The position numbers and the translations under genes were made by a program. From positions 1 to 64,000 of the forward strand of contig NZ_MUXY01000017.1 of NCBI RefSeq assembly GCF_002015035.1: a stretch of 64,000 nt of DNA. Direction: 5' to 3'. Every line of letters begins with the position of its first letter. Positions within the stretch are counted from its first letter, which is position 1. This DNA comes from Haemophilus parahaemolyticus. GTDB lineage: Bacteria > Pseudomonadota > Gammaproteobacteria > Enterobacterales > Pasteurellaceae. A model generated the notes under the pieces. The model did no database searches. It was not told where the DNA came from and saw only the letters and a list, made by a program, of their open reading frames with translations. This document shows positions 27,922 through 39,594 of the stretch, in pieces.

Positions 27922-27999
27922 ATAAAAGAGAGTTAAATTATAGAATAAAGTGCTAATTTCGTCTATCTTTTTCAGACTGTTTATACAAAAAATAAACAA

Positions 28000-28734
28000 T
28001 TATTCTATCCAAATAAGAGAGGCCATTCTGCCTGTCTGTTTATCTCGACGGTAAGAGAAAAACTTATCTTGTTCTGTATAAGTGCAATGCTTTCCGCCTG
28101 AGATTTCTGTAATGCCAAGCTTGTTTAAGCGTTGAGTCGCAAGTAAGTAAAGATTGCCGAGGAATTTACTGTTTGTAGTGAGATCAGGCGTAAAAGCGAG
28201 TTTCGCATTGGAATCGAAGGCACAAAATTGTTCGATGACCTCTTCACCTATTTGAAAAGCGGTTGGACCAATGGCTGGGCCTAGCCAAGCAATAATATCG
28301 GAAGTCGGGCATTTAAATTTTGCGACAGTTTCTTCTAAAATACCATTACATAAGCCACGCCATCCCCCATGGGCTGCGGCAACTTCTGTGCCTTCTCTAT
28401 TACAAAATAGCACAGGTAAGCAATCTGCAGTCATCACTAAGCAGACTTGGCGAGAATGTTGCGTATAAACCGCATCAGCCTCAATATTGCTTCCCGTAAA
28501 AGGTAGCTCAATGACTTTCGTGCTGTGGGTTTGCGTGAGAAAAAGGGGAGAATGAGGCAAATCAAATTTATCCACGAGTAAAGTACGATTTTGCTGCACT
28601 GCTTTTGGATCATCGCAAACGTGATCACCTAAATTAAAGCTATCAAAGGGTGGAAGACTCACGCCTCCCATTCTTACTGTCGTAAGGGCTTTAATATTTT
28701 TCGGTGCTTGCCAATTTGGATAAATTGCGTTCAT
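28000..28734 (-). CDS. pgeF: Peptidoglycan editing factor / multicopper-like laccase-domain protein
   Basis: This is the YfiH/PgeF family, reported to keep wrong amino acids out of peptidoglycan precursors and earlier annotated as polyphenol oxidase. The metal-binding residues are seen in LTQTHSTKV, VMTADCLPVLFC and AAHGGWRGL. I start at ATG 28734 (MNAIYPNWQ, 244 residues) after an AAGGGA ribosome site. It lies 19 bases after ridA on the same strand and probably shares its transcript. Confidence 0.93.
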   Translation of the reverse strand: MNAIYPNWQAPKNIKALTTVRMGGVSLPPFDSFNLGDHVCDDPKAVQQNRTLLVDKFDLPHSPLFLTQTHSTKVIELPFTGSNIEADAVYTQHSRQVCLVMTADCLPVLFCNREGTEVAAAHGGWRGLCNGILEETVAKFKCPTSDIIAWLGPAIGPTAFQIGEEVIEQFCAFDSNAKLAFTPDLTTNSKFLGNLYLLATQRLNKLGITEISGGKHCTYTEQDKFFSYRRDKQTGRMASLIWIE

Positions 28735-28753
28735 TCTCATTCCCTTTTTAGTT

Positions 28754-29143
28754 TTATGAGCGAACGGCAATCGCTTCAATTTCTAAGCCAACATCTTTTG
28801 GTAAGCGAGCGACTTCTACGCAAGAGCGCGCAGGGAATGCAGGATGGTTATTTTCACGGAAGAATTTTTCATATTCAGCATTTACCGTTGCGAAGTCGTT
28901 TAAATCTTTTACAAAAACCGTTGTTTTGATGATGTTAGCAACACTCAAACCAGCTTGTTCTAAAATGGCTTTAACATTTTCGAGTGCTTGGCGAGCTTGT
29001 TCGGTAATATCTGCCGATATTTCACCTGTTTTAGGATTAACAGGAATTTGACCTGATGTGAAAACAAGGTTGCCTAAATCAACCGCTTGTACGTAAGGAC
29101 CAATTGCTGCAGGGGCGTTTTCTGTGTGAATTACTGTTGTCAT
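28754..29143 (-). CDS. ridA: 2-iminobutanoate/2-iminopropanoate deaminase
   Basis: RidA (YjgF) hydrolyses reactive imines made by PLP enzymes, protecting enzymes such as IlvE. The catalytic arginine is in FPARSCVEVARLP near residue 105, and GNLVFTSGQIPVNP is typical. 129 residues from ATG 29143; an upstream in-frame start at 29161 adds six unlikely residues. It functionally complements the ilv genes elsewhere in the window, though the genes are not adjacent. Confidence 0.95.
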   Translation of the reverse strand: MTTVIHTENAPAAIGPYVQAVDLGNLVFTSGQIPVNPKTGEISADITEQARQALENVKAILEQAGLSVANIIKTTVFVKDLNDFATVNAEYEKFFRENNHPAFPARSCVEVARLPKDVGLEIEAIAVRS

Positions 29144-29304
29144 ATGTTTTCCTTGTATCAATAAAATAAAAGTCGTGCATATTCTAATCTATGCACTGAC
29201 ATCTAAAAATAAAAAAATAAACTATTTGATGAAGTTTTATTGATTAAGTGCTTAATAACAAAACAATCATTTATAATTACTTCTAAATGACAGTTTGTTA
29301 AATT

Positions 29305-30174
29305 TTAATCTTCAAAAAATTCTTCTAACACTTCTTGATTTACATCCACGGGTGGATTATCGCATAGCCAGTTCGCTAAACGAGCATAATCTGCGATGCT
29401 AAGATTTTCGGCACGAGCAGTTAAATCTACGCCTAATGCTTCTAATTGTTCTGCTGTGAAAAGTGTTGATAATGCGTTACGTAAGGTTTTGCGACGCTGG
29501 TTAAATGCTTGAGTTGTTACGCGATTAAGCCAATAAATATCTTTTACGGGATGTGGTAAGGTTTTGTATGGCACTAAACGCACGACCGCAGAATCCACTT
29601 TCGGTGCAGGTTTGAATGCGGTTGGAGGCACTTCAAGCACTGGCATGACTTGACAATAATATTGTGCCATAATGGTTAAGCGTCCGTAAGCCTTGCTATT
29701 TGGTGCTGCACATAAACGTTTTACTACCTCTTTTTGCAACATAAAATGCATATCTTGGATTAAGTCGTGGAACTTAAACAGATGGAACATCAATGGCGTA
29801 GAGATGTTATAAGGTAAGTTACCGAACACGCGTACGCCTTCGCTATCTTGTAAGTTTAGGCTTTCAAAATATTCACGGAAATTAAAACGTAACGCATCCT
29901 GTTCTATGATAGTGAGTTTTTGGTTGATAAAAGGATGATGGCGTAAACGCTCCGCTAAATCACGGTCAAGTTCTACGACGGTGAGTTTATCTACTAATTC
30001 GGCAACTGGCTCTGTTAATGCACCTAAACCAGGGCCAATTTCTAATAAAAATTGACCGCTTTTCGGGTTAATTGCTGATACGATATTATGAATTACATTC
30101 ATATCGTGTAAGAAATTTTGCCCGAAACGTTTACGAGCAGTATGACCTAAATGTTTTTTTGAATTTGTACTCAT
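29305..30174 (-). CDS. rsmA: 16S rRNA (adenine1518/1519-N6)-dimethyltransferase
   Basis: RsmA (KsgA) dimethylates two adjacent adenines near the 3' end of 16S rRNA during small subunit maturation. The SAM motifs are [22 protein letters not shown] and [12 protein letters not shown] (the NLPY catalytic loop). 289 residues, slightly longer than E. coli. It follows surA, as in many gammaproteobacteria, but a terminator lies between them. Confidence 0.97.
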   Translation of the reverse strand: MSTNSKKHLGHTARKRFGQNFLHDMNVIHNIVSAINPKSGQFLLEIGPGLGALTEPVAELVDKLTVVELDRDLAERLRHHPFINQKLTIIEQDALRFNFREYFESLNLQDSEGVRVFGNLPYNISTPLMFHLFKFHDLIQDMHFMLQKEVVKRLCAAPNSKAYGRLTIMAQYYCQVMPVLEVPPTAFKPAPKVDSAVVRLVPYKTLPHPVKDIYWLNRVTTQAFNQRRKTLRNALSTLFTAEQLEALGVDLTARAENLSIADYARLANWLCDNPPVDVNQEVLEEFFED

Positions 30175-30217
30175 TATATTTATATTTAAATGTGTGAAGA
30201 ATGTTTTTGAAATTAAA

Positions 30218-30239
30218 GAACCCCGCTTAAGCGAGGTTC
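30218..30239 (-). terminator. surA terminator
   Basis: A 9-bp stem with one mismatch, GAACCCCGC/GCGAGGTTC, and a TTAA loop is followed on the minus strand by TTTAATTT. It sits just past the surA stop. Confidence 0.75.
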
Positions 30240-30254
30240 CTGAAATAGCTCGAA

Positions 30255-31205
30255 TTATTTAGCGTCTACATATTGGATATTTGCCCCTTTACGTAAGGTT
30301 TTTACCCAATCTTTTGAGGCTTCCTCGGCTTGTTTATTCACTAAATTTTCATAGGCCTTTTGAGCATAGGCATCTTGAGTTCTATCGCCTTGACGTGTAT
30401 CAGTCACTTTCAAAACGTGCCAGCCGAACTGTGATTTAAATGGTGCAGAGATTTGATCTTTTTTTGCACGGCTTGCCACCTTAGCAAAAGCAGGATCAAA
30501 AGTATCCAAGAATTGGAAGCCTAAATCACCACCATCCGCGGCGGAAACATAATCAACCGAATTTGCTTTTGCCGCTTCTTCAAAAGTGGTTTTTCCAGCT
30601 TTAATGTCTGCAACCAATTGATTTAATTTTGCTTTAGCTTGAGCATCATTTAATACAGGGTTGGTTTTGATAAGAATATGGCTAATTCGATATTCTGGTG
30701 CTGATACTTGTTGAACTTTACCAGCTGCTTTGTCTTTTTCTAACATTGCTTTTGCTTGAGCTTGCACTTGCTCTGGTTGCACTTGAATTGCTTGGCCAAT
30801 ACTTTGATGGCGTACCGCTTCCATCATCATTTGTTGTGCAATTTGTTGACGATATTGATTTAAGCTAATACCTTGATAATCCAATGCATCCAATAATTGA
30901 CCATAGGTTAAGCCATTACGAGCTGCAATATCTTCAATTGCACGATCAACTTGGCGATAATCAATTTTGATGCCAGCTTTTTGTACTGCTTGCTGCACTA
31001 ACATTTCATCAATCACGCTTTCAAGTGCCGCTTTGCGGTTTAGCTCATTATTGGCTTTTTTACCTAATGCATTAATCACTTGGCTTTCCATAATCATATT
31101 ACCATTAACGGTTGCAAGTACACGCTCTTCAGCCATTGCTGATTGAGCGAAGAATAATGCTCCTATTAAAGCAACTAAGATTGATTTTGCGGAAGTAAAT
31201 TTCAT
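30255..31205 (-). CDS. surA: Periplasmic chaperone SurA, short single-PPIase form
   Basis: SurA escorts outer membrane proteins through the periplasm to the BAM complex. It has a signal peptide ending SAMA, an N-terminal chaperone domain and one parvulin-type domain ([13 protein letters not shown] to [10 protein letters not shown], about residues 170-275), then a short C-terminal helix. The 316 residues lack the second parvulin domain of E. coli SurA (428 residues); short forms are normal in this family. Likely clients here include the FadL-family porin and the adhesin anchor. Confidence 0.93.
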   Translation of the reverse strand: MKFTSAKSILVALIGALFFAQSAMAEERVLATVNGNMIMESQVINALGKKANNELNRKAALESVIDEMLVQQAVQKAGIKIDYRQVDRAIEDIAARNGLTYGQLLDALDYQGISLNQYRQQIAQQMMMEAVRHQSIGQAIQVQPEQVQAQAKAMLEKDKAAGKVQQVSAPEYRISHILIKTNPVLNDAQAKAKLNQLVADIKAGKTTFEEAAKANSVDYVSAADGGDLGFQFLDTFDPAFAKVASRAKKDQISAPFKSQFGWHVLKVTDTRQGDRTQDAYAQKAYENLVNKQAEEASKDWVKTLRKGANIQYVDAK

Positions 31206-31273
31206 TTTCTTTTTCCTATATAAGAACCACTAAATAACAGTTAATTAGAGCTAACTGAACACAAAAGGTTCAA

Positions 31274-32704
31274 TTAGGCTAAAGATTGAATTTTCTTAAT
31301 CACATTGGTGGTAGAACAACCATTCTCAAAGTTCAATACTTGCACTTCACCGCCATTTGCCCAGACCTCTTGGCTACCTGCGATCTCTTCAGGTTTATAA
31401 TCGCCACCTTTCACCAACAAATCTGGCAAAATTTCGCTGATTAAGCGTTGAGGTGTATCTTCATCAAACGGCACTACCCAATCTACTGAAGCTAAGCCAG
31501 CAAGCACAGCCATTCGAGCAGCTAAATGATTAATTGGTCGGGCTTCGCCTTTTAAGCGTTTTACTGATTCATCCGTATTAACAGCCACAATTAAACGATC
31601 CCCCAGTTTTCGTGCGTTTTCCAAGTAAGAAACGTGTCCTGGGTGAAGAATATCAAAGCAACCGTTGGTCATCACAATTTTCTCGCTACGGTTTTTAGCA
31701 TCATACACGATCTCTTTCAACTCCGCTTCAGAGACCACACCAAAACCAGTCGTTGTACGTTGGTGAATCGCATTTTCTAATTCTACAGGCGTAATGGTTG
31801 ATGTGCCCAGTTTACCCACAACCACGCCTGCAGCAGCATTGGCTAAATAGCACGCTTCTTCGTAAGGGCGACCATCAGCAATCGCCGTTGCCAACACGCT
31901 GATTACGGTATCGCCTGCACCCGTCACATCATATACTTCTTTCGCTTGAGTTGGTAAGTGATAAGGGGCTTGATTTGGACGAAGTAGGGTCATTCCTTTT
32001 TCAGAACGAGTCACTAATAACGCTGACAAATCAAAGTCAGCGATCATTTTTAAGCCTTTCGCTACGATTTCGTCATCGTCTTTGCAATGCCCAACCACGG
32101 CTTCAAATTCCGACATATTTGGCGTGAGCAAAGTTGCCCCACGGTAGCGTTCAAAATCTGTGCCTTTCGGGTCGATTAACACAGGCACGTTCGCTTTACG
32201 TGCGATTTGAATCATCTCTTGTACGCTTTCCAACGTGCCTTTGCCGTAATCTGATAAAATCAACGCCCCGTAAGCGGTGATTTCTTGAGATAGTTTTGCA
32301 AGAAGTGGTTGGCTATCCACGTTATGGAAGCCCTCTTCAAAATCTAAGCGTAATAATTGTTGATGGCGAGAAAGAATACGCAATTTAGTAATGGTTGGGT
32401 GAGTTTGCACCGCCACACAATGGTTTTCGATATTGTATACGTTCAATAATTTATCCAACGAATTGCCCGCATCATCTTGCCCAATTAAACCATGCAAAGC
32501 CACAGGCACGTTAAGGCTGGCAATGTTCATCGCCACGTTTGCCGCACCGCCTGCACGCTCTTCAATATCCTGCACTTTCACCACAGGCACAGGAGCTTCA
32601 GGTGAAATACGATTGGTCGCCCCAAACCAATAGCGGTCGAGCATCACATCACCCAATACCAACACTTTGGCTTGGTTAAATTTTGGAGAGTATTGCATCA
32701 TCAT
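31274..32704 (-). CDS. hldE: Bifunctional heptose 7-phosphate kinase / heptose 1-phosphate adenylyltransferase
   Basis: HldE catalyses two steps to ADP-heptose for the LPS inner core. The N-terminal ribokinase-type domain has the signature [16 protein letters not shown] near residue 263. The C-terminal nucleotidyltransferase domain has [16 protein letters not shown] near residue 347. 476 residues as a fusion, the usual form. Three consecutive Met codons leave the start uncertain by one or two residues. Confidence 0.97.
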   Translation of the reverse strand: MMMQYSPKFNQAKVLVLGDVMLDRYWFGATNRISPEAPVPVVKVQDIEERAGGAANVAMNIASLNVPVALHGLIGQDDAGNSLDKLLNVYNIENHCVAVQTHPTITKLRILSRHQQLLRLDFEEGFHNVDSQPLLAKLSQEITAYGALILSDYGKGTLESVQEMIQIARKANVPVLIDPKGTDFERYRGATLLTPNMSEFEAVVGHCKDDDEIVAKGLKMIADFDLSALLVTRSEKGMTLLRPNQAPYHLPTQAKEVYDVTGAGDTVISVLATAIADGRPYEEACYLANAAAGVVVGKLGTSTITPVELENAIHQRTTTGFGVVSEAELKEIVYDAKNRSEKIVMTNGCFDILHPGHVSYLENARKLGDRLIVAVNTDESVKRLKGEARPINHLAARMAVLAGLASVDWVVPFDEDTPQRLISEILPDLLVKGGDYKPEEIAGSQEVWANGGEVQVLNFENGCSTTNVIKKIQSLA

Positions 32705-32739
32705 AATTTTTATTCTTCATTTTGGATTTAAGCTAGCGA

Positions 32740-32764
32740 CTCCTCCTCTTTGCTAAAGAGGGAG
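32740..32764. repeat. CTCCCTCTTT-type hairpin between der and hldE
   Basis: An imperfect copy of the hairpin found at 22974-22996, with TCCTCTTT/AAAGAGGGA arms and a GCT loop. No T-run follows, so it is treated as a dispersed repeat. Confidence 0.5.
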
Positions 32765-32772
32765 TTCATAAA

Positions 32773-34302
32773 CTATCTCTTCGATTTCTTAATAAATTTC
32801 ATCAAACGTTTACGTTTACGCAATTGGCTTGGCGTAAGTTTATTGCGTTTGCCCGCAAATGGGTTATTCCCTTCTTGGAATTGAATACGAATTGGGCTAC
32901 CAATAATTTTCAAGCTCTTACGGAAATAGTTCGATAAATAACGCTTATACGAATCAGCTAATTTTTCCACTTGGTTACCGTGAATCACGATAATTGGCGG
33001 GTTGTAACCACCTGGGTGGGCATATTTTAATTTCACACGACGACCATTTACGAGTGGCGGTTGGTGTTCATCAGTAGCCATACGCAAAATGCGGGTAAGC
33101 ATAGAGGTTGATGTTTTTTGTGTTGCACAGGCATAAGCCTCTTTCACTGAATCAAATAAGTTACCCACGCCAGAACCGTGTAATGCGGAAATAAAATGCA
33201 CACGAGCGAAGTCGATAAAATCTAAACGGCGATCAAGCTCTGATTTTACTTGATCTTTAATATCCTGTGATAAGCCGTCCCATTTATTTACTACAATGAC
33301 AAGCGAACGTCCCGCATTCAAAATAAAGCCCAAAAGCGATAAATCTTGGTCGGAAATCCCTTCACGAGCATCAATGGTTAATAGCACTACGTTCGCATCT
33401 TGAATCGCTTGTAAGGTTTTGATTACCGAGAATTTCTCGACAGCTAAATTTACCTTGCCACGTTTACGCACCCCCGCAGTATCAATAATGGTATATTGCT
33501 GACCATCGCGTTCCATCGGAATATAAATGGAATCGCGGGTTGTGCCTGGCATATCGTAAACGACGACACGCTCTTCGCCAAGGATGCGGTTAGTCAAGGT
33601 TGATTTTCCCACATTCGGACGCCCAACGATCGCAATTTTAATATTTTTATCTTCAATACGTTCTTCGATTTCTTCTGCCAATGCTTGGTCTAATAATGCC
33701 GCATCTTCTTCATTATCTACATCGAAATCGTGATCCCATTCATCTTGCGAGGTGTCCTCTTCTTCTGCAAATTCTTCACCATTTTCGACCGCTTTATCCG
33801 CATTTAATTGCTCACCTAATGGGGCTAAAACTTGCTCGATCAACTGCGTAATGCCACGACCTTGTGCTGCAGCAATCTGTTCTACTTCGCCTAAGCCTAA
33901 TTGATAGAATTCTGCACAGTGTGAATCAGCATCAATACCATCCGTTTTGTTTGCTACCAAAACAGTCGTTTTTTTACGTTGTCGTAGGTATTGTGCAATG
34001 CCTACATCTGCTGGCAGAAGCCCTGCACGTGCATCTACCAAGAAAAGGACTACATCAGCTTCCTCAATGGCTAAAAGGGATTGTTCCGCCATTTTTTCTT
34101 CAACACCTTCCTCGGTGCCGTCAATACCGCCTGTGTCAATCACGATAAAATCATAGCCTGCGATATTAGCGTGACCATATTTACGGTCACGGGTTAAACC
34201 TGGAAAATCCGCCACCAACGCATCACGCGTGCGAGTTAAGCGGTTAAAGAGCGTGGATTTACCCACATTCGGTCTGCCCACAAGGGCAACAACTGGAGTC
34301 AT
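32773..34302 (-). CDS. der: Ribosome biogenesis GTPase Der (EngA)
   Basis: Der is a double-GTPase needed for 50S subunit assembly. Both G domains are complete: the first with [13 protein letters not shown] and DTGGID, the second with [21 protein letters not shown] and NKWD. A KH-like domain follows, with a Lys/Arg-rich C-terminus. An acidic linker of about 40 residues joins the G domains. 509 residues, normal length. Confidence 0.98.
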   Translation of the reverse strand: MTPVVALVGRPNVGKSTLFNRLTRTRDALVADFPGLTRDRKYGHANIAGYDFIVIDTGGIDGTEEGVEEKMAEQSLLAIEEADVVLFLVDARAGLLPADVGIAQYLRQRKKTTVLVANKTDGIDADSHCAEFYQLGLGEVEQIAAAQGRGITQLIEQVLAPLGEQLNADKAVENGEEFAEEEDTSQDEWDHDFDVDNEEDAALLDQALAEEIEERIEDKNIKIAIVGRPNVGKSTLTNRILGEERVVVYDMPGTTRDSIYIPMERDGQQYTIIDTAGVRKRGKVNLAVEKFSVIKTLQAIQDANVVLLTIDAREGISDQDLSLLGFILNAGRSLVIVVNKWDGLSQDIKDQVKSELDRRLDFIDFARVHFISALHGSGVGNLFDSVKEAYACATQKTSTSMLTRILRMATDEHQPPLVNGRRVKLKYAHPGGYNPPIIVIHGNQVEKLADSYKRYLSNYFRKSLKIIGSPIRIQFQEGNNPFAGKRNKLTPSQLRKRKRLMKFIKKSKR

Positions 34303-34421
34303 TTCGTTATCCTTTAAAATTAAACTATTTTAATCCACGTATACGTAAATCATTCAGATTAAAAAATCTCTGCATTATATCTTAAAGTCGTATAATTTAA
34401 AAATAAGTCTAAAATAAGAAC

Positions 34422-34450
34422 AAAAAAGCGTATGTGGTTAAACCACATAC
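34422..34450 (-). terminator. plsB terminator
   Basis: A 10-bp stem GTATGTGGTT/AACCACATAC is followed on the minus strand by GCTTTTTTG, about 35 bases past the plsB stop. Confidence 0.88.
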
Positions 34451-34484
34451 ACTTCAGTTTTTAATGTTTAATCAAGATGAATCA

Positions 34485-36896
34485 TTATTCAATTGGCTTC
34501 ACAGCACTACGAATCGTCATTTTGATCTCTGCTGAAATCAGGCTTGAGATTAAATCTTCAATCTCTTTTACTTTTGTTTGATTGCCTTTTCCTTTGTTAT
34601 CGAAATAACCTTCGGTTCTTAGGGTTGAAGTGAAGGTGGAGAATAATGCTTTATCAAAAAATTCTGGTGCGTTAATGCCATGCAGAACAGATAAGCGTTG
34701 AGCAATTGAACGGCTCTCTTTTTCAAGTTCTCCACGTGAAATATCAGGGCGATCGAGTAAGATGTTTAAACCGATAAAATAGCGTTGCAACAATTCACGC
34801 ACGCCATTACTGTGTAGCTGTAATGAACGCAGATGAGCATTGTTCAGTTTGAATACATCGCTTTCACTTTTTACTAATTGCTGGCGAATAAATTCGTTTA
34901 AAATTAGCTCTATTTGGTTACGAAGTTCCGTATCATTAAAATGTAGAAATAACTCCGCTTTCAAGAACGGATAAATCTGTTGCACGATTTTGATAATTAA
35001 ATCTTTTGAAACCGCTTCTAAGTGCAAAATTACGCTTGCTACGAGTGAAGGCAATACAAACAGATGTTGAATGTTATTGCGATAATAGGTCATCAACACG
35101 GCAGATTCGCGATCTAAACGGATGAGTTCGCCAAAACTATCTTTTTCAGCAGTTACGCCTGAACGAGGTAATTTTAACACGTGTTCAAGCATCGCCTCTG
35201 CTGAGACGGTTGGGAGAGTCATCTCTTGAGAATAAGGAACGTTTCGGAAAAGTTGCAAATAACTTTCTACTTGTTCAATCAACTGCTCACGTGTTAATGC
35301 ACGTTGGCGAGAAGCAAGCAATGCCGAGCCAATCAGGTTTTTCGCATTAACTGCCGCTGCTTTGTTGATATTGACCATCACTTTTTTAGCAAGGCTATCC
35401 ACCGCTTCATTGAGCCATTTTGCACGCCCATCTTCGCTTGGTTCACGCCATTCTGGGAAGTGTTGGTTTAGGTAGTGATTGATTTGGATTGGCTCACCAA
35501 AGTTTACATAGCCTTGCCCTAGGTTTTTCAATTTTTTAATCACGCGAAGTACTAAGCCGGCGTTTTCTTTCTCTTTTGTCGCACCACGTAATTCTTTTGC
35601 GTAGGTATCCACTTCTAGCACGTGTTCATAACCAATATAAACAGGCACAATACTGATTGGGCGAGCTAAGCCACGTTGTAGGGCTTGAATAGTCATCGAC
35701 ATCATGCCCGTTTTAGGTTCAAGTAAACGACCTGTACGAGAACGCCCACCTTCAATAAAATACTCAACTGAATAGCCACGATAGAAAAGCTCGGCTAAAT
35801 ACTCACGAAAAATAGTGGAATATAAGCGATTGCCTTTGAATGTACGACGAATGAAAAATGCTCCCCAGCTACGGAAAAGTGAACCAACTGGAAAGAAATT
35901 TAGATTAATTCCCGCCGCAATATGAGGCGGAACTAAACCTTGATGGTAAAGTAAATAGGAAAGTAACAGATAGTCCATATGGCTACGGTGGCAAGGCACA
36001 TAGACAATCTCGTGTCCTTCCAAGGCGAGTTTACGCACTCGCTCACTGTTTTCAACATTGATACCTTGATAGAGCTTATTCCAAAGCCAGCTTAACAGAC
36101 GATCTGCCATACGCAAGCTATCGTGTTTTACATCGGCTGCAATTTCATCAAGCATTTTGGTGGCTTCAGCACGTGCTTTTTCAAGCGGAATTTTTTTATT
36201 TTCTGCTTCATCCGCAATCGCTTTTTTCAATACTTCAGAATCTAACAATTTATTGAACATTGCTTGGCGATCAGGCAATTGTGGGCCCATCGCTGAATAG
36301 CGTTGTTTTGCAAAGTGCATACGAGCAATACGAGCCAATTTATGAGCGAGTTTTTCATCGACATCGTGATTTGCAACCATTTCATTTAAAGAGACCGCTT
36401 GTGAGAAACGGACGAAGTTATCACGACCATACCAAATGATCGAGAAAATACGCGAAAATGCACCTAACGCACGTAAATTGGGGGCTTTCTCTTTACCTGG
36501 AGCTCTTCCCCAAAGAACAGAAACAGGGATGAGTTGCACATCTAAATTGGGATCTTGTTTGTGTAAATCTAAATAGCGATGAATGGATGCAACGGTTTCG
36601 CTTTTTGCTTCTTTTGATTTAAAAATGCGGCGATCTTCGTTTAAAAAGACGAAACGAGGCAATGAAACACCGTTAATCACATTTTGTTCTAACGGGTCAG
36701 GTAAGTTCAAACTACGGCAGTTTCGTTGCAAAATCAGGAGGTCTGATTGTGACGTATAAGGTAAAACGTAAATTAAAGGCTGTTCACGACTAAGTGCTAA
36801 TTCGGTAATGGGATCTGTCGGAATAGATCGTGATTTTACTAGCAAAGAAAGCGGTAAATTCAACAATTTACGGTATAAATTAAGCAAAATTGACAT
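34485..36896 (-). CDS. plsB: Glycerol-3-phosphate acyltransferase
   Basis: PlsB is the inner-membrane enzyme that acylates the sn-1 position of glycerol-3-phosphate, the first step of phospholipid synthesis. The acyltransferase HX4D motif is in [13 protein letters not shown] (about residue 305), with [22 protein letters not shown] and [11 protein letters not shown] as the other family blocks. 803 residues, the normal size. It is divergent from lexA, so the 128-base gap holds both promoters and the SOS box. E. coli has the same plsB-lexA neighbourhood. Confidence 0.97.
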   Translation of the reverse strand: MSILLNLYRKLLNLPLSLLVKSRSIPTDPITELALSREQPLIYVLPYTSQSDLLILQRNCRSLNLPDPLEQNVINGVSLPRFVFLNEDRRIFKSKEAKSETVASIHRYLDLHKQDPNLDVQLIPVSVLWGRAPGKEKAPNLRALGAFSRIFSIIWYGRDNFVRFSQAVSLNEMVANHDVDEKLAHKLARIARMHFAKQRYSAMGPQLPDRQAMFNKLLDSEVLKKAIADEAENKKIPLEKARAEATKMLDEIAADVKHDSLRMADRLLSWLWNKLYQGINVENSERVRKLALEGHEIVYVPCHRSHMDYLLLSYLLYHQGLVPPHIAAGINLNFFPVGSLFRSWGAFFIRRTFKGNRLYSTIFREYLAELFYRGYSVEYFIEGGRSRTGRLLEPKTGMMSMTIQALQRGLARPISIVPVYIGYEHVLEVDTYAKELRGATKEKENAGLVLRVIKKLKNLGQGYVNFGEPIQINHYLNQHFPEWREPSEDGRAKWLNEAVDSLAKKVMVNINKAAAVNAKNLIGSALLASRQRALTREQLIEQVESYLQLFRNVPYSQEMTLPTVSAEAMLEHVLKLPRSGVTAEKDSFGELIRLDRESAVLMTYYRNNIQHLFVLPSLVASVILHLEAVSKDLIIKIVQQIYPFLKAELFLHFNDTELRNQIELILNEFIRQQLVKSESDVFKLNNAHLRSLQLHSNGVRELLQRYFIGLNILLDRPDISRGELEKESRSIAQRLSVLHGINAPEFFDKALFSTFTSTLRTEGYFDNKGKGNQTKVKEIEDLISSLISAEIKMTIRSAVKPIE

Positions 36897-36977
36897 TGGA
36901 TTATCCTTTATTTATTTTGTCAAACGGGCATATGGTATCACAAAATTTCGAAAAAATTAGTTACAAATCATAGCTTA

Positions 36978-36993
36978 CTGTATATAATACCAA
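36978..36993 (+). promoter_or_regulatory. LexA (SOS) box upstream of lexA
   Basis: CTG-TATATAATAC-CAA matches the CTG-N10-CAG SOS box with one change in the last base. It lies 31 bases before lexA, as expected for autorepression. plsB may be touched by the same site. Confidence 0.75.
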
Positions 36994-37024
36994 AGATTAT
37001 GTATAAAAGACCAGAGAGGATAAA

Positions 37025-37654
37025 ATGGCACGTAAACAATTAACTGAGCGCCAGCAAGAAATCTTTGATTTTGTTAAAAATCATATCTCAACGACTGGTA
37101 TGCCCCCAACGCGTGTGGAAATTGCACGTGAAATCGGTTTTAAATCGCCTAATGCGGCAGAAGAACATTTAAAAGCCTTAGCACGTAAAGGCTATATTGA
37201 GATGCTTTCAGGTACATCTCGCGGTATTCGTATCTTAGTGAATGATGAAGAAGCGGCAAATGAAGACAGCTTGCCGTTAGTTGGTCGCGTAGCAGCAGGT
37301 ACGCCAATTGAGGCAATCGAACACATTGAAGATCACTATCCTGTCAGTGGGACTATGTTTAACCCAACAGCGGATTATCTGCTTCGTGTAAACGGCAATT
37401 CAATGGAAAATATCGGCATTTTAGATGGCGATTTATTAGCCGTGCACAAAACGAAAGTCGCCAAAAATGGGCAGGTAGTTGTTGCTCGTGTGGACGATGA
37501 AGTAACCGTTAAACGTCTGGAGAAAAAAGGTAATTTAATCTATCTTCATCCTGAAAATGATGAGTTAGAATCGATTGTCGTTGATCCGCGTTTTGAATAT
37601 ATTGAGATTGAAGGCATTGCCGTAGGGGTAATTCGTAGTAACGCTTGGATGTAA
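37025..37654 (+). CDS. lexA: SOS repressor LexA
   Basis: LexA represses DNA-damage genes and cuts itself when RecA is activated. The winged helix covers about residues 1-70. The cleavage site is Ala91-Gly92 and the catalytic pair is Ser126 and Lys163, all intact. 209 residues. An AGAGAGGA ribosome site precedes the start. mutH follows 24 bases downstream on the same strand, so the two may be partly co-transcribed. Confidence 0.98.
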   Translation: MARKQLTERQQEIFDFVKNHISTTGMPPTRVEIAREIGFKSPNAAEEHLKALARKGYIEMLSGTSRGIRILVNDEEAANEDSLPLVGRVAAGTPIEAIEHIEDHYPVSGTMFNPTADYLLRVNGNSMENIGILDGDLLAVHKTKVAKNGQVVVARVDDEVTVKRLEKKGNLIYLHPENDELESIVVDPRFEYIEIEGIAVGVIRSNAWM

Positions 37655-37678
37655 TTTCCCCCTAATATTTCTGATAAA

Positions 37679-38356
37679 ATGAATTTAGCTAAATTTCCTG
37701 TTTCTGAAGCTGAACTATTAGCCAATGCCCATTGGTTAGCTGGTTTTCGATTAGGTGAAATTGCTGAAATGTTAAACATACCTGTGCCGAAAGATTTAAA
37801 GCACGATAAAGGGTGGGTTGGGCAGCTGATTGAAACGGCTCTCGGGGCAAAAGCGGGTTCGAAAGCTGAACAAGATTTTGCTCATTTAGGCATAGAACTC
37901 AAAACGCTCCCGATTAACGAGCAAGGTGAACCGTTAGAAACAACGTTTGTAAGCCTTGCCCCGCTAGTGCAAAATAATGGCATCACCTGGCAAAGCTCGC
38001 ACGTTCGACATAAATTGCAAAAAGTATTGTGGATGCCCATAGAAGGGAGTCGTCAGATTCCGCTTGCAGAACGGCATATTGGGCAACCGATTCTGTGGCA
38101 ACCCTCTTTAGAGCAAGAGAGACAACTCCAACGAGATTGGGAAGAGTTGATGGAGCTGATAGTATTAGGGCAGTTACATCAAATTAATGCTACATTGGGA
38201 GAAGTGCTACAGCTTCGTCCTAAAGGCAGAAATAGCAAGGCACTTGCCAATGCGGTAAATGAACAAGGGCAGCCAATCCAATCCTTGCCTCTAGCCTTTT
38301 ATTTAAGAAAGCAATTTACTCGACAGATCTTGCAGAAATTTCTGCTGACAAGTTAA
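37679..38356 (+). CDS. mutH: DNA mismatch repair endonuclease MutH
   Basis: MutH nicks the unmethylated strand at hemimethylated GATC sites in mismatch repair. The catalytic residues Glu52, Asp66, Glu73 and Lys75 ([11 protein letters not shown]) follow the type II endonuclease pattern. 225 residues. It implies Dam methylation in this organism. It lies 24 bases after lexA; a hairpin element follows it. Confidence 0.96.
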   Translation: MNLAKFPVSEAELLANAHWLAGFRLGEIAEMLNIPVPKDLKHDKGWVGQLIETALGAKAGSKAEQDFAHLGIELKTLPINEQGEPLETTFVSLAPLVQNNGITWQSSHVRHKLQKVLWMPIEGSRQIPLAERHIGQPILWQPSLEQERQLQRDWEELMELIVLGQLHQINATLGEVLQLRPKGRNSKALANAVNEQGQPIQSLPLAFYLRKQFTRQILQKFLLTS

Positions 38357-38423
38357 TGGTGTTTGCATATTAAGAAGGGGAGTTCCCCGCATCATGTAGC
38401 CCTTGTATAAAGCCATATTTATT

Positions 38424-38448
38424 GTAGGGGCGGGGTTTATCCCCGCCC
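38424..38448. repeat. Single-arm copy of the GTAGGGGCG element
   Basis: The 25 bases are identical to the left arm of the element at 24423-24447, itself a hairpin. The matching right arm is missing. It lies between mutH and nagZ. Confidence 0.8.
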
Positions 38449-38556
38449 AAAATCATACAAATATATATAAAGGATGAGAATCCCCCCATGCAAATAGCAA
38501 TAATTACTACGTTGGAAAAATATAACGATGAGATAAAATTCATTTAAAGATAAATT

Positions 38557-39594
38557 ATGTTACTGATTGATTTAAAAGACAAAGTACTCTCTCAAGAAGA
38601 AGTCGAGTTACTCGAACATCCTTTCGTCTCGGGTGTAATTTTGTTTAGCCGAAATTTTTACGATAAACCGCAAATTCAGGCATTAATTAAAGAAATTCGC
38701 CAACGTGTAAAAAAGCCACTGCTGATTACTGTTGATCAAGAAGGCGGGCGAGTACAGCGTTTCCGTGAGGCGTTTACATCGCTACCCGCAATGCAATCTT
38801 TTGCTCAGCTTGCTCAAAATGAACAAGAGGCAAAACAGCTTGCTTATGAAACAGGTTGGGTAATGGCGAGTGAAATGTTTGCCTTAGATATTGATTTAAG
38901 TTTTGCCCCAGTGTTGGATTTAGGACATCAAAGTCAGGCAATTGGTGATCGTGCTTTTTCGCAACATCTCCATGAATTACTACCGCTTGCTGAATGCTTT
39001 ATTGATGGAATGAGAGCCGTTGGAATGGCAACGACAGGTAAACATTTTCCAGGACACGGACATGTTTTAGCCGACTCTCATGTAGAAACTCCCTTTGATG
39101 ATCGTCCGAAAGCAGTGATTTTTGAGCAAGATATTCAGCCATTTAAACAGCTGATTGCGAAAAATAAACTCTCTGCGATTATGCCCGCTCACGTGATTTA
39201 TACTCAATGTGATAGCCAACCTGCTAGCGGTTCAAGTTATTGGTTAAAAGAGATTTTACGCCAACAATTGAGTTTTAATGGCGTGATTTTCTCTGACGAT
39301 TTAGGCATGAAAGGGGCGGGATTTATGGGTAATGTTGTTGAGCGTGCAGAAAAAGCGATTCGTGCTGGTTGCGATTTGTTACTGCTTTGTAATGAACCTG
39401 AAGGTGTGGTGCAGGTGTTGGATCATTTAAACTATCAGCCTACTCAAGCACAAAAAGAACGCCATCTAAGTTTGATGAAACGCAAATATATCAACTGGTC
39501 TGATTTAGAGAAAAATCGTGACTATTTACAAGCCTCCGCACGTTTGAGCAAATGGCAACAAAAATGGCTAGAATGGAAGGCACTCAATCATTGA
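38557..39594 (+). CDS. nagZ: Beta-N-acetylhexosaminidase
   Basis: NagZ is a cytoplasmic family 3 glycosidase that removes GlcNAc from anhydro-muropeptides in cell wall recycling. The family block [16 protein letters not shown] (about residues 165-180) holds the general acid/base Asp-His pair, and [11 protein letters not shown] holds the nucleophile Asp. 345 residues. Its stop codon overlaps the rlmC start (TGATG at 39592-39596), so the two are coupled. Confidence 0.96.
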   Translation: MLLIDLKDKVLSQEEVELLEHPFVSGVILFSRNFYDKPQIQALIKEIRQRVKKPLLITVDQEGGRVQRFREAFTSLPAMQSFAQLAQNEQEAKQLAYETGWVMASEMFALDIDLSFAPVLDLGHQSQAIGDRAFSQHLHELLPLAECFIDGMRAVGMATTGKHFPGHGHVLADSHVETPFDDRPKAVIFEQDIQPFKQLIAKNKLSAIMPAHVIYTQCDSQPASGSSYWLKEILRQQLSFNGVIFSDDLGMKGAGFMGNVVERAEKAIRAGCDLLLLCNEPEGVVQVLDHLNYQPTQAQKERHLSLMKRKYINWSDLEKNRDYLQASARLSKWQQKWLEWKALNH